Source: Chloroflexota bacterium
GTDB lineage: Bacteria > Chloroflexota > Dehalococcoidia > GIF9 > UBA5629
Direction of reading: 5' to 3'
Assembly: GCA_026389635.1 (NCBI GenBank)
Contig: JAPLHM010000180.1
Coordinates: forward strand, 1-6,992
Length of the DNA: 6,992 bases
Shown one piece after another: positions 1 to 6,301 of this stretch. Made by a program: the position numbers and the translations under genes. The first letter of the stretch is position 1. Every line of letters starts with the position of its first letter. The notes below the pieces were generated by a model that was not told where the DNA came from, made no database searches, and saw nothing but the letters and a program-made list of their open reading frames with translations.

Positions 1-549
1 GGGCATGGCAGGTTTCTTCCAGTTTGGTAACCCCCTGGCTTTTGCAAGGGACCTGACCTCCTTCTTGGTCAAAAATGATTCTGCCAGGGGACTGCGCACT
101 CCCAACTCAGCGATGGCCACCAGGCCCGGGCGGAAATCGCTCAGGTCGTCGAAGTTGGTGCCATCGCAGACATACTTAATATGTTTGGTACGGGCAGTCT
201 CGTTCAATATCCCCAGCATGGTCAGTTTGCAATGGTAGCAGCGGTCCTTAGTATTGATGGCGAAATCCGGTATATCGAGCTGGTTGAACTTTATCTCTAT
301 CAACTTCAATTTCAGATCGGACGCCAGCTTCCTGGCCGCCTCGAATTCCTCAGCTTCCATGAGGGGCGACCGGGCCAGCACTATAAGCGCCCTATCCCTC
401 AATATCTCATTAGCTTTCACCGCCAGCAGGGTGCTGTCCACACCACCCGAATATGCCACTACAGCGGAATTCATCCTGCCGATGAGGTTTTCCAGGTGGC
501 TGGTCTTGTCGGCTGTCCTGCTTTTAACGCTCAATTTATGCATCTTCAT
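1..549 (-). CDS. larE: LarE, ATP-dependent sacrificial sulfur transferase (partial, C-terminus beyond window)
   Basis: LarE activates the carboxylates of pyridinium-3,5-biscarboxylate mononucleotide with ATP and converts them to thiocarboxylates, a step in making the nickel-pincer cofactor of lactate racemase-type enzymes in the cytoplasm. The 183 visible residues show the PP-loop ATP-binding motif SGGVDST at residues 34-40, the CYHCK motif at 104-108, and CDGTNFDDLSDFRPG at 128-142, all typical of the family. The frame is open to the left edge, ending KKPAMP. In relatives the sulfur-donating cysteine follows almost at once, so it cannot be seen here. The start at 549 gives an ATGA overlap with the stop of larB, implying translational coupling; a second in-frame ATG lies at 543. 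Family assignment is secure. Whether this is the single-cysteine sacrificial type or the iron-sulfur cluster type is not visible. Confidence 0.93.
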   Translation of the reverse strand, partial: MKMHKLSVKSRTADKTSHLENLIGRMNSAVVAYSGGVDSTLLAVKANEILRDRALIVLARSPLMEAEEFEAARKLASDLKLKLIEIKFNQLDIPDFAINTKDRCYHCKLTMLGILNETARTKHIKYVCDGTNFDDLSDFRPGLVAIAELGVRSPLAESFLTKKEVRSLAKARGLPNWKKPAMP

Positions 550-1334
550 CTGTTGATCAGTCCGGCCAAGTAGCCGGCATTAAACCCTCCATCAATATTT
601 ACCACGGCCACGCCCGGTGCGCAGCTATTGAGCATGGTCAGCAGGGGCGCAATGCCCTTAAAATTAGCCCCGTAGCCGACGCTGGTGGGTACGGCTATGA
701 CGGGACAGGTCACAAGCCCACCCAGCACTGCCGGCAGCACACCGTCCATACCGGCAACGGCAACGATGACTTTAGCGCTCCTGAGTTGCCCGAGGTGGTC
801 GAAAAGGCGGTGGATGCCGGCCACCCCGACATCGAAGATGCGCTCAACCCTGTTGCCCATCAGCTCGGCCGTGACAGCAGCCTCCTCGGCTACCGGAATA
901 TCAGCCGTACCACCCGTGACTATGGTTATGCCCGGCTTCCCTGCCTTTTTCACGGTACGGTCTATGATAATGGCACGGGCATCCGCATTGTAAACGGCAT
1001 CCGGCAATTTCTTCTTTACCGCCCTGAATCCATCAACATCGACGCGGGTGATGAGCAGCCTATCCGAATGCGCCGCCATGCGCACCGCTATGCCGACCAT
1101 CTGCTCTGTCGTTTTGCCAGGGCCGAAAATAACCTCGGGAAAGCCTGTGCGCAGGCTGCGGTGGTGGTCGAGCTTGGCATGCATCATGTCCTCGTAGGGC
1201 AGGACGCTCAACTGCTTGACGGCATCCTGCAGGGACAGGTCTCCCGACTGCACCTTCTTAAGCAGGCCGGTCAGCCAGCGTTCGCTAACCTTTTGCCGGC
1301 CCGAATTAACCCGTTTTTTACCGCCTTTATTCAT
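546..1334 (-). CDS. larB: LarB, pyridinium-3,5-biscarboxylic acid mononucleotide synthase
   Basis: LarB carboxylates the nicotinate ring of nicotinic acid adenine dinucleotide and releases AMP, giving the substrate that LarE then thiolates. The 262-residue protein shows LDHHRSLRTGFPEVIFGPGK at 55-74, then a PurE-like (AIR carboxylase) domain with TGGTADIPVAEEA at 140-152, AGMDGVLPAVLGGLV at 195-209, PTSVGYG at 216-222 and NIDGGFNAG near 246-254. Length is normal for the family. I chose the ATG at 1334 because it sits behind a purine-rich GGGAAGAG and gives a normal N-terminus. The frame stays open upstream to 1409, but the extra 25 residues (rich in Ala, Cys, Ser) look untranslated and the best promoter lies inside them. 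It is first of a larB-larE pair, with the stop overlapping the larE start. Confidence 0.94.
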   Translation of the reverse strand: MNKGGKKRVNSGRQKVSERWLTGLLKKVQSGDLSLQDAVKQLSVLPYEDMMHAKLDHHRSLRTGFPEVIFGPGKTTEQMVGIAVRMAAHSDRLLITRVDVDGFRAVKKKLPDAVYNADARAIIIDRTVKKAGKPGITIVTGGTADIPVAEEAAVTAELMGNRVERIFDVGVAGIHRLFDHLGQLRSAKVIVAVAGMDGVLPAVLGGLVTCPVIAVPTSVGYGANFKGIAPLLTMLNSCAPGVAVVNIDGGFNAGYLAGLINR

Positions 1335-1351
1335 CGCTCTTCCCGTGCTGC

Positions 1352-1372
1352 GCGTTATGGTAAGTATAACGC
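1352..1372. promoter_or_regulatory. Inverted repeat over the larB -10 region (candidate operator)
   Basis: GCGTTAT (1352-1358) and ATAACGC (1366-1372) are perfect 7-base inverted arms separated by 7 bases. The repeat covers the proposed -10 box of the larB promoter and its start site, the position expected of a repressor operator. The regulator is unknown and no regulator gene is next to it. In RNA it could also form a weak hairpin in the larB leader if transcription starts upstream. Confidence 0.45.
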
Positions 1373-1391
1373 AGCTACATGAGCAGCACAA
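1363..1391 (-). promoter_or_regulatory. Candidate promoter for larB-larE
   Basis: Read on the minus strand, TTGTGC (1391-1386), a 17-base spacer and TATACT (1368-1363) form a sigma70-like promoter with a good -10 and a weak -35. The start point would be near 1356, leaving a leader of about 20 bases before the larB ATG. A weaker alternative on the same strand is TATAAC (1425-1420) with GTTACA (1447-1442), spacer 16. Confidence 0.5.
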
Positions 1392-1433
1392 TGCAGCAGC
1401 TGAAGCCACGGCTAAACAGGTTATACAAAAATG

Positions 1434-1462
1434 TTGTTTTTTGTAACACGGTGTTTTACAAT
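1434..1462 (+). promoter_or_regulatory. Candidate promoter for the aminotransferase gene
   Basis: TTGTTT (1434-1439), a 17-base spacer and TACAAT (1457-1462) make a sigma70-like promoter, with a predicted start near 1469 and a leader of about 55 bases before the ATG at 1525. An overlapping TTGTAA at 1441 is badly spaced and less likely. Confidence 0.5.
1441..1461. promoter_or_regulatory. Inverted repeat between -35 and -10 of the plus-strand promoter (candidate operator)
   Basis: TTGTAACAC (1441-1449) and GTGT with TACAA (1451-1461) form a near-perfect dyad: nine paired bases per side, a central G and a two-base TT bulge at 1455-1456. It fills the spacer and overlaps the -10 box of the promoter reading right, and also overlaps the alternative -35 reading left, so a bound protein could affect both directions. 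It shares no obvious core with the dyad at 1352-1372, which argues for two different regulators or a chance match for one of them. Confidence 0.4.
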
Positions 1463-1524
1463 ACGGCGTCCGCTAATTAAACGGTTAATCGATTTAGATC
1501 AGTTCGATAAAAGGGAGGCCGAAA

Positions 1525-2868
1525 ATGAGCATACCGAAGTTGAGCGATGAGAAGTACAGGGAAGTTGTCGCCGCCTATGAGAAGAAGACCCCCAAATCCA
1601 AACTGCTCAACTTAGAATCACGCAAATATATTGTTCCTATGGGCGCACCCGCCTACATGATATGGCACAGGCCTTACCCCCTCTTTATCGATAATGCCAA
1701 AGGTTCAAAACTCTACGATGTGGACGGCAACGAGTACATCGACATGTTCATCGACCAGGGCATTTCCTACATCGGGCACAAGGCGCCGGCCATCCGCAAG
1801 GCCATCGATAAGGCGCTCGACAAATACGGCTTCCACCTTGAGATGTGCGCGGAATTAGCCACAAAATGGGCGCAGAAAGTCATGCAGCACTACCCCTCCA
1901 TCAAGAAAATAAAAATAGTCAATTCCGGCAATGAGGCCACCGAACTGGTCTGCCAGATCGCCCGCGCTTTCACCGGCAAAACCAAGATCATCAAGTTCGC
2001 CGGGCACCATCACGGCTGGAACGGCGTCCTGTCCTACGACGCGCTGGCGGCCGGCTCCGGCACACTCTTCACATTGGGCATACCCAATAACCACTGGGAC
2101 AACCTGATCAACCTGCCGCCCAACGATATCGGCATTGTGGAAAAGGCGCTCATAGACAACAGGGACCAGGTGGCAGCCGTGGTTTTAGAGCCTTTGGGCG
2201 CATCCACGGGAGGCAAACCGTTAATCGAGGGATTCCAGAAACAACTGAGGGAGCTTACCACGAAGTACAACGTCCTGCTGGTATTCGACGAGGTGGCTAC
2301 AGGTTTCAGGGTGGCCATCGGCGGCGCGCAGCAGGTGCTGGGCGTAACACCCGACCTGACCTGCCTGGGCAAGCCGGCAGGCGGCGGGATACCAATGGGC
2401 GCTGTAGGCGGCCGCGAGGATGTAATGTCCGTGGTGGGCGCGCTGGACCCCAAAGCCGAGCATTTCGGGCCGCTCTTCCCTATGGGCTCATTCTGCGCAC
2501 ACCCGCTGGCCATGGCGGCCGGCATAGCCTTCATCGAGGAGCTCGAGAAGGGCGATTACATCCAGAACTCCATCGACCGCGCGTCAGACCTGGCTAAGGG
2601 CATCAACGAAATAACAGCCCGCCTGAAGATGGACGTTTCGGCCCACGCCATCTACAGCATCGTGCATTTCGGCCTCAACGGAAAGTTCGACATGAGCCAG
2701 GTAATAGAGGTGTTTGAATTCGACCTCATGATCAGGCTGGGACTACTGCTGGGGAACCCGGGAGTAGTGGTGTTGCCCGGCCATGTTTACATGTCGGGAG
2801 TGATGACGGAGAAGGACATACAGAAGAGCTTAGCCGCGTTTGAGACAGCTTTCAAAATATACAAGTAG
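1525..2868 (+). CDS. Class III PLP aminotransferase, glutamate-1-semialdehyde 2,1-aminomutase-like
   Basis: This is a fold-type I, PLP-dependent enzyme of 447 residues, cytosolic, closest in layout to HemL. Visible features are the phosphate-binding NSGNEATE (133-140), the cofactor-binding DEVATGFR (255-262), the expected Schiff-base lysine K283 in CLGKPAGGGIPMGAVGGR, and the GSFCAHPLAM segment (321-330). Several sites differ from true HemL: the aromatic residue that stacks on PLP (Tyr in YHGH) aligns with His162 in HHHGW, HemL-type TLSGNPL reads SFCAHPL, and the N-terminus is extended. With no other haem genes nearby and catabolic genes downstream, I expect an aminotransferase or aminomutase acting on another amino or keto acid. 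The start is fixed by AGGGAGG at 1512-1518, six bases before the ATG. Substrate is unknown. Confidence 0.88.
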   Translation: MSIPKLSDEKYREVVAAYEKKTPKSKLLNLESRKYIVPMGAPAYMIWHRPYPLFIDNAKGSKLYDVDGNEYIDMFIDQGISYIGHKAPAIRKAIDKALDKYGFHLEMCAELATKWAQKVMQHYPSIKKIKIVNSGNEATELVCQIARAFTGKTKIIKFAGHHHGWNGVLSYDALAAGSGTLFTLGIPNNHWDNLINLPPNDIGIVEKALIDNRDQVAAVVLEPLGASTGGKPLIEGFQKQLRELTTKYNVLLVFDEVATGFRVAIGGAQQVLGVTPDLTCLGKPAGGGIPMGAVGGREDVMSVVGALDPKAEHFGPLFPMGSFCAHPLAMAAGIAFIEELEKGDYIQNSIDRASDLAKGINEITARLKMDVSAHAIYSIVHFGLNGKFDMSQVIEVFEFDLMIRLGLLLGNPGVVVLPGHVYMSGVMTEKDIQKSLAAFETAFKIYK

Positions 2869-2908
2869 ATCTCCCACCCGGGCTTGCGAAGCTGTAAATA
2901 TAACTCTG

Positions 2909-2936
2909 TTGACAGGTAAAGTATAAAATGTATAAT
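2909..2936 (+). promoter_or_regulatory. Near-consensus sigma70 promoter upstream of the reductase gene
   Basis: TTGACA (2909-2914) and TATAAT (2931-2936), both perfect hexamers, are separated by 16 bases, close to the ideal 17. Start would be near 2943, giving a leader of about 70 bases. A second, poorer pair, TTGTAT (2958-2963) with TATAAG (2982-2987), lies downstream. The promoter would let the last three genes be expressed apart from the aminotransferase. Confidence 0.7.
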
Positions 2937-2996
2937 AACTTTGACCCCGGGCACAGGTTGTATGGGTTGAGTGGCTTAGCGTATAAGTAATTTAAC

Positions 2997-3002
2997 AAGG
3001 AG
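2997..3002 (+). promoter_or_regulatory. Ribosome binding site with long spacing
   Basis: AAGGAG ends 13 bases before the ATG at 3016, longer than the usual 5-9. No in-frame start lies closer, and the nucleotide-binding loop begins at residue 10 of the protein, so the start still looks right. Translation may be less efficient than for its neighbours. Confidence 0.55.
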
Positions 3003-3015
3003 ACTGATTTCACCC

Positions 3016-4050
3016 ATGCCGTATAAAAATGTTCTTGTTGTGGGAGGAGGGGCGATTGGAGGCATAACAGCGGCTCTTCTGACACAAAAAGGGGAGAATG
3101 TGATCGTGCTGGACGCCGATAAAGAGCACGTCAAAGCCCTTAACAGGGGGCTTGAGATAAGCGGCTTCAGGCGACTATTGATCCCGGTAAAGACACTGCT
3201 GCCCGGCGAATTCACTGGAAAGGACTACACCGGGTGGGCCGATATCGTACTGCTGGCTGTGAAGGGACTGCACACTGAGAGCGCGCTGACCTCCGTCCTG
3301 CCTTCGATATCGAAAACAGCGCCGGTGGTCTCACTGCAAAATGGCATCAACGAGGAGACCATCGCCAAAATCGCCGGCGTTGAGCGTACCATCGCCTGCA
3401 GCATCACCTGGGGCGGCACCAACAAGGGCCCGGGGCAGCTCATCCAGACCACCGATGGGGGATTTATCATCGGCCAGTGGCCGACAGGCAAGAGCAAGAT
3501 GGTGGATGAGGCCGCCGGACTGCTCTCTCAGGCCTTCCCCACCGAGGTCTCCGACAATATCATAGGGGACCGCTGGACCAAGCTCCTGATTACGGTCTCG
3601 CTAACCGGAGTGGGCACCACGGCCGGCCTGACCTACGGCGAAGTGATCGACAACGAGGCCGCCCGCAAGGTGGCGCTCACAGTTATCACCGAGACCTACG
3701 ACGTCGGCATTAAGGCAGGCGTGAAGTTCGCCGACCTGATGGGAGTTTCACCATCCATCGTCCTGGTGCGCAACAAGGCCGACTTCGATAACGCGTCCAA
3801 ATTGCTGGAGATGGGGTTCGCCAACCACCGCGCCACCAAGCCCTCTATGTGGCAGGATATCGAAAAGGGACGCAAGACCGAGGTGGATTTCGTCAACGGC
3901 TACGTGGTCAAGAAGGGCAAAGAGGTTGGACTTAAAACGCCGGCCAACGAACTGGTGACCAAAGTGATAAAGGAAATCGAGGACGGGAAGAGGAAGCCCT
4001 CCCTCGAGAACCTCAAGGAATTCAACAGTATAACCGCGTATATTAAATAG
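3016..4050 (+). CDS. Ketopantoate reductase (ApbA/PanE) family NAD(P)H-dependent 2-ketoacid reductase
   Basis: The 344-residue protein has an N-terminal Rossmann fold (VLVVGGGAIGG, residues 6-16; LLAVKG 79-84; SLQNGIN 106-112) and a C-terminal helical domain with KPSMWQDIEKGRKTEVDFVNGY (275-296). Compared with E. coli PanE from memory, the catalytic lysine is kept (K189 in RWTKLL), as are the serine (S277) and glutamate (E289). However, the two asparagines that follow the lysine by 4 and 8 residues are threonines here (T193, T197). The protein is also longer than the roughly 300 residues of E. coli PanE. I infer reduction of a 2-keto acid other than ketopantoate, or oxidation of the matching 2-hydroxyacid. 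It follows a strong promoter and leads into the BKACE gene 30 bases on, so the two are probably cotranscribed. Confidence 0.85.
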   Translation: MPYKNVLVVGGGAIGGITAALLTQKGENVIVLDADKEHVKALNRGLEISGFRRLLIPVKTLLPGEFTGKDYTGWADIVLLAVKGLHTESALTSVLPSISKTAPVVSLQNGINEETIAKIAGVERTIACSITWGGTNKGPGQLIQTTDGGFIIGQWPTGKSKMVDEAAGLLSQAFPTEVSDNIIGDRWTKLLITVSLTGVGTTAGLTYGEVIDNEAARKVALTVITETYDVGIKAGVKFADLMGVSPSIVLVRNKADFDNASKLLEMGFANHRATKPSMWQDIEKGRKTEVDFVNGYVVKKGKEVGLKTPANELVTKVIKEIEDGKRKPSLENLKEFNSITAYIK

Positions 4051-4062
4051 TAATTTATTATT

Positions 4063-4070
4063 AAGGAGGT
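4063..4070 (+). promoter_or_regulatory. Full-consensus ribosome binding site
   Basis: AAGGAGGT, fully complementary to the core of the 16S rRNA tail, ends 10 bases before the ATG at 4081. It sets the start of the BKACE gene firmly and implies strong translation of the original intact gene. Confidence 0.8.
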
Positions 4071-4197
4071 AGGACAACACATGGCAAAGAAACTCATCAT
4101 CCAGGTTTGCCCCATCGGGTCAAACACTCTGCACGAGGATACCCCGGGTATCCCCAAGTTCGGCAAGCGCACACCATACCTGCCCATAACCCCGCCT

Positions 4198-4198
4198 G
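4198..4198 (+). other. Deletion/frameshift junction in the BKACE gene
   Basis: CCGCCT (4192-4197, Pro-Pro) is followed by one extra G and then GTACACATCCAT in the frame of VHIH. The upstream frame runs on to 4482 as nonsense. The downstream frame is closed by TAA at 4187-4189, so it cannot extend upstream. CCTG at 4195-4198 could be the remnant of a short direct repeat between which bases were lost (inference). Confidence 0.75.
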
Positions 4199-4264
4199 GT
4201 ACACATCCATGCCAGGGATCCCAAGACCAAGCTGGCCACCCCCGACATCAAAGTATGGGGCGAG

Positions 4265-4957
4265 ATGGTCTCCGATATCCGCGCCAAGTGTCCCATCCTG
4301 ATCGAGGCCGGGGGCGGCATCGGAGTCTGGATCATTTACGAGACTTTCGAGTTTGTCATGCCCACCACCGAGCAGAAGCTTGCCCTGCTGGACATCAAGC
4401 CCGAACCGGACATGCTGACCGTGAATATGGGCACCTTCGATTTCACCATCGGCAAGTACGGGGTCGCCACATTCCAGAATAACTCCGATTACCAGAAGAA
4501 GGCCATCGATGGCATCAAGAAGAAGGGCTGGGGCATGGAGCTCGAGATCTACGACATCAGCCACCTGCACAACACCTACCGCCACGTTGAAGATGGTACG
4601 CTCACCCAGAACGACCACTTCCACCTGGACTACGCCATGGGCATCGAGGGCGGCATGCCGTCCAGTCCCGAGATGCTGATGTTTGCCGTGCAAGAGGGTA
4701 AAAGGCTGTTCCCCAACGCTCACTGGCAGGCCCTGGGCATCGGCAAGGACGAGTACTCCATGATCACCATGGCCATGATATTAGGCGCCACCAGCGTCCG
4801 CGTCGGCCTGGAGGACAATATCTATATATCCCGCGGTGAACTGGCCAAGAGCAACGCCCAACTTGTCGAGAAGGCGGTCAAGATAGCCCGCGAACTGGAC
4901 TTCGAAATAGCCAACGTTGAAGAGGCCAGGCAACTGCTGGGGCTCAAGAAAAAGTAG
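4265..4957 (+). CDS. 3' fragment of the BKACE gene, longest separately readable piece
   Basis: If the sequence is correct, this 230-residue frame from the first ATG after the junction is what an automatic caller would report. It begins MVSDIRAKCP and carries the EAGGGIGV segment (residues 14-21), the GMELEIYDISH stretch and the C-terminal VRVGLEDN motif. It lacks the first two strands of the barrel and the HIH metal ligands, which lie upstream at 4202-4210. Only a weak purine run (GGGGCGAG) precedes the ATG. It should be inactive alone. Treat this entry as part of the disrupted gene, not as a second gene. Confidence 0.45.
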   Translation: MVSDIRAKCPILIEAGGGIGVWIIYETFEFVMPTTEQKLALLDIKPEPDMLTVNMGTFDFTIGKYGVATFQNNSDYQKKAIDGIKKKGWGMELEIYDISHLHNTYRHVEDGTLTQNDHFHLDYAMGIEGGMPSSPEMLMFAVQEGKRLFPNAHWQALGIGKDEYSMITMAMILGATSVRVGLEDNIYISRGELAKSNAQLVEKAVKIARELDFEIANVEEARQLLGLKKK

Positions 4958-4984
4958 CCTGAGTAACCACAAAATAATAAGGGT

Positions 4985-4990
4985 AGGTGA
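4985..4990 (+). promoter_or_regulatory. Ribosome binding site that decides the MFS start
   Basis: AGGTGA ends five bases before the ATG at 4996. The in-frame GTG at 4987 lies inside this motif and has only GGGTAG directly against it, so the ATG is preferred. Confidence 0.55.
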
Positions 4991-4995
4991 GCAGG

Positions 4996-6291
4996 ATGAA
5001 TAATCAGCCCGCCGCACGACGGTACCAGCTTTCTTCAGGTTCCCGGATGTATATATTCGTCCTGCTCTTCCTGCTGTACTTCTTCGATTACGTTGACCGT
5101 ACCGTAGTCACCTCCCTTTTCCCCTTCATACAGAGGGACTGGGGCATATCGGATGCTGAGTGCGGCATGCTGGTTTCCGCGGTCTACTGGGCCATCCTCA
5201 TCTTCACCTTTCCAGTCTCGGTCCTGGTCGACCGCTGGAGCCGCAAGAAGACCATTGGTTTGATGGCTGTGTTCTGGAGCATAGCCACGGCGGCCTGCGC
5301 CTTTATGCCGAATTTCAAGGCACTGTTCGGCGCCAGGACCGCTATCGGCATAGGCGAAGCAGGCTACGCGCCCGGCGGGTCCGCCATGATCTCAGGCCTC
5401 TACCCCGAGGAGAAGCGTGCCCGCATGTTTGGCCTGTGGAACGCTTCCATCCCGCTGGGCAGCGCCGTGGGCATCGCGCTGGGCGGGATCATCGCCAAGA
5501 ATTTGGGATGGCAACACGCCTTCGGCCTGGTAGCCATACCGGGTTTGATCGTGGCCATACTGTTTTTCTTCGTCAAGGACTACAAAACCGTTGAGCTGGT
5601 CAAGACGGTGGATGATGACAAAGGCGCAACAAAGAAAAAGATGGGCTTCGGCGATATCAGCAGAGGCTTTCTTCAGACACCAACGCTGTGGTTCACATAC
5701 CTTGGCTTTGCCGCTGTTGTGTTCGTAACCACCTCGATCATCACCTGGCTGCCGACCTATTTCTTCCGTGCCGGGGGTATACCCGAGGACCAGGCCGGCC
5801 TGCGCGCCAGCGCTATCATGGCACTGGCGGTCATCGGGGCGCCGCTGGGCGGCTTGCTGGCCGATTTGTGGTACAGGAAAAATCTGAGGGGCCGTCTGCT
5901 ATTTTGCGCTATATCCGTCCTGATCGCGGCAGTATTCGTTTACCTAGCCTTTTCACTTCTTGAAGGTATGGGCCAGTACATCGTGCTGCTACTTGTAGGG
6001 ATCTCCATAACGTGCTTCATTCCGGCAGCGCTGGCCGTTTGCCAGGACGTGGTCCACGCCGGGTTGCGCGCCACCTCTGTTGCCCTGGCTGTTATCGTCC
6101 AGCACCTGCTCGGCTCATCGCTGGGACCCATAGTCACAGGGGCCTTCTCAGACGCCTACGGCATAAAGACCGCCATGACCTTCCTGCCCATTTACCTGGT
6201 CGTTGCCGCGGCGCTCTTTTTCGCCGGCTCTTTCTTCTACAAGAAAGACTACGCCCGGGTAGAGAAAATAGAGCTGCAAATGGAAGCCTGA
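4996..6291 (+). CDS. Major facilitator superfamily transporter (ACS / spinster-like)
   Basis: This 431-residue inner-membrane protein has about twelve hydrophobic segments in two six-helix halves, joined by a charged cytoplasmic loop (about residues 195-225, with KTVDDDKGATKKK). The first helix contains DYVDR (31-35). The helix 2-3 loop holds the MFS motif VDRWSRKKTIG (78-88), and helix 4 holds ARTAIGIGEAGYAPGG (113-128), a pattern common in the anion:cation symporter and spinster-like groups. The second-half copy of the loop motif is LADLWYRKNLRGR (288-300). These families move organic anions such as carboxylates and sugar acids. Being last in the central gene set, it probably imports or exports the substrate of the enzymes upstream. 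The actual substrate and ion coupling cannot be read from the sequence. Confidence 0.88.
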   Translation: MNNQPAARRYQLSSGSRMYIFVLLFLLYFFDYVDRTVVTSLFPFIQRDWGISDAECGMLVSAVYWAILIFTFPVSVLVDRWSRKKTIGLMAVFWSIATAACAFMPNFKALFGARTAIGIGEAGYAPGGSAMISGLYPEEKRARMFGLWNASIPLGSAVGIALGGIIAKNLGWQHAFGLVAIPGLIVAILFFFVKDYKTVELVKTVDDDKGATKKKMGFGDISRGFLQTPTLWFTYLGFAAVVFVTTSIITWLPTYFFRAGGIPEDQAGLRASAIMALAVIGAPLGGLLADLWYRKNLRGRLLFCAISVLIAAVFVYLAFSLLEGMGQYIVLLLVGISITCFIPAALAVCQDVVHAGLRATSVALAVIVQHLLGSSLGPIVTGAFSDAYGIKTAMTFLPIYLVVAAALFFAGSFFYKKDYARVEKIELQMEA

Positions 6292-6301
6292 TAATGATAT
6301 C

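Larger units (their letters stand above)
4081..4957 (+). pseudogene. BKACE family (DUF849) beta-keto acid cleavage enzyme, disrupted by internal deletion and frameshift
   Basis: BKACE enzymes are zinc-dependent TIM barrels that swap a beta-keto acid with acetyl-CoA to give acetoacetate and a new acyl-CoA; Kce of lysine fermentation is the best known. Residues 1-39 (to LPITPP) are read from the ATG at 4081. The rest, starting VHIHARDP, lies in another frame from 4199 to the TAG at 4957. The downstream part keeps the metal-binding HIH, the VRVGLEDN segment (Arg, Glu and Asp equivalent to Kce R226, E230, D231) and the C-terminal NAQLVEKAV helix. What is missing is the first barrel helix, about 16 codons, with a frame change that needs a loss of 3n+2 bases. 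Neither half could work alone. The downstream frame has no other stop and is well conserved, so the lesion is recent or an assembly error. The exact substrate is unknown. Confidence 0.82.

Noticed and set aside
786..1382. Open frame of 198 codons on the plus strand opposite larB
   Set aside because: larB on the other strand has clear family motifs over its whole length; this frame has none and no ribosome site.
1335..1409. Longer larB start with 25 extra N-terminal residues
   Set aside because: The extension is low-complexity, overlaps the best promoter and its dyad, and lacks the family's usual N-terminus; the ATG at 1334 fits better.
2034..2534. Open frame of 166 codons on the minus strand
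   Set aside because: Antisense to the conserved core of the aminotransferase; Ser/Pro-rich translation without recognisable domains.
2882..2892. Small hairpin GCTT-GCG-AAGC after the aminotransferase stop as a terminator
   Set aside because: Only four base pairs and no T-run follows; too weak to call.
4187..4200. Programmed ribosomal frameshift in the BKACE gene
   Set aside because: No slippery heptamer is present, and about 16 codons of conserved helix are missing, which a shift of frame could not restore.
4097..4723. Long open frame of 208 codons on the minus strand
   Set aside because: It lies opposite the BKACE gene, has no family motif, and spans the deletion junction. It is a by-product of codon bias on the coding strand.
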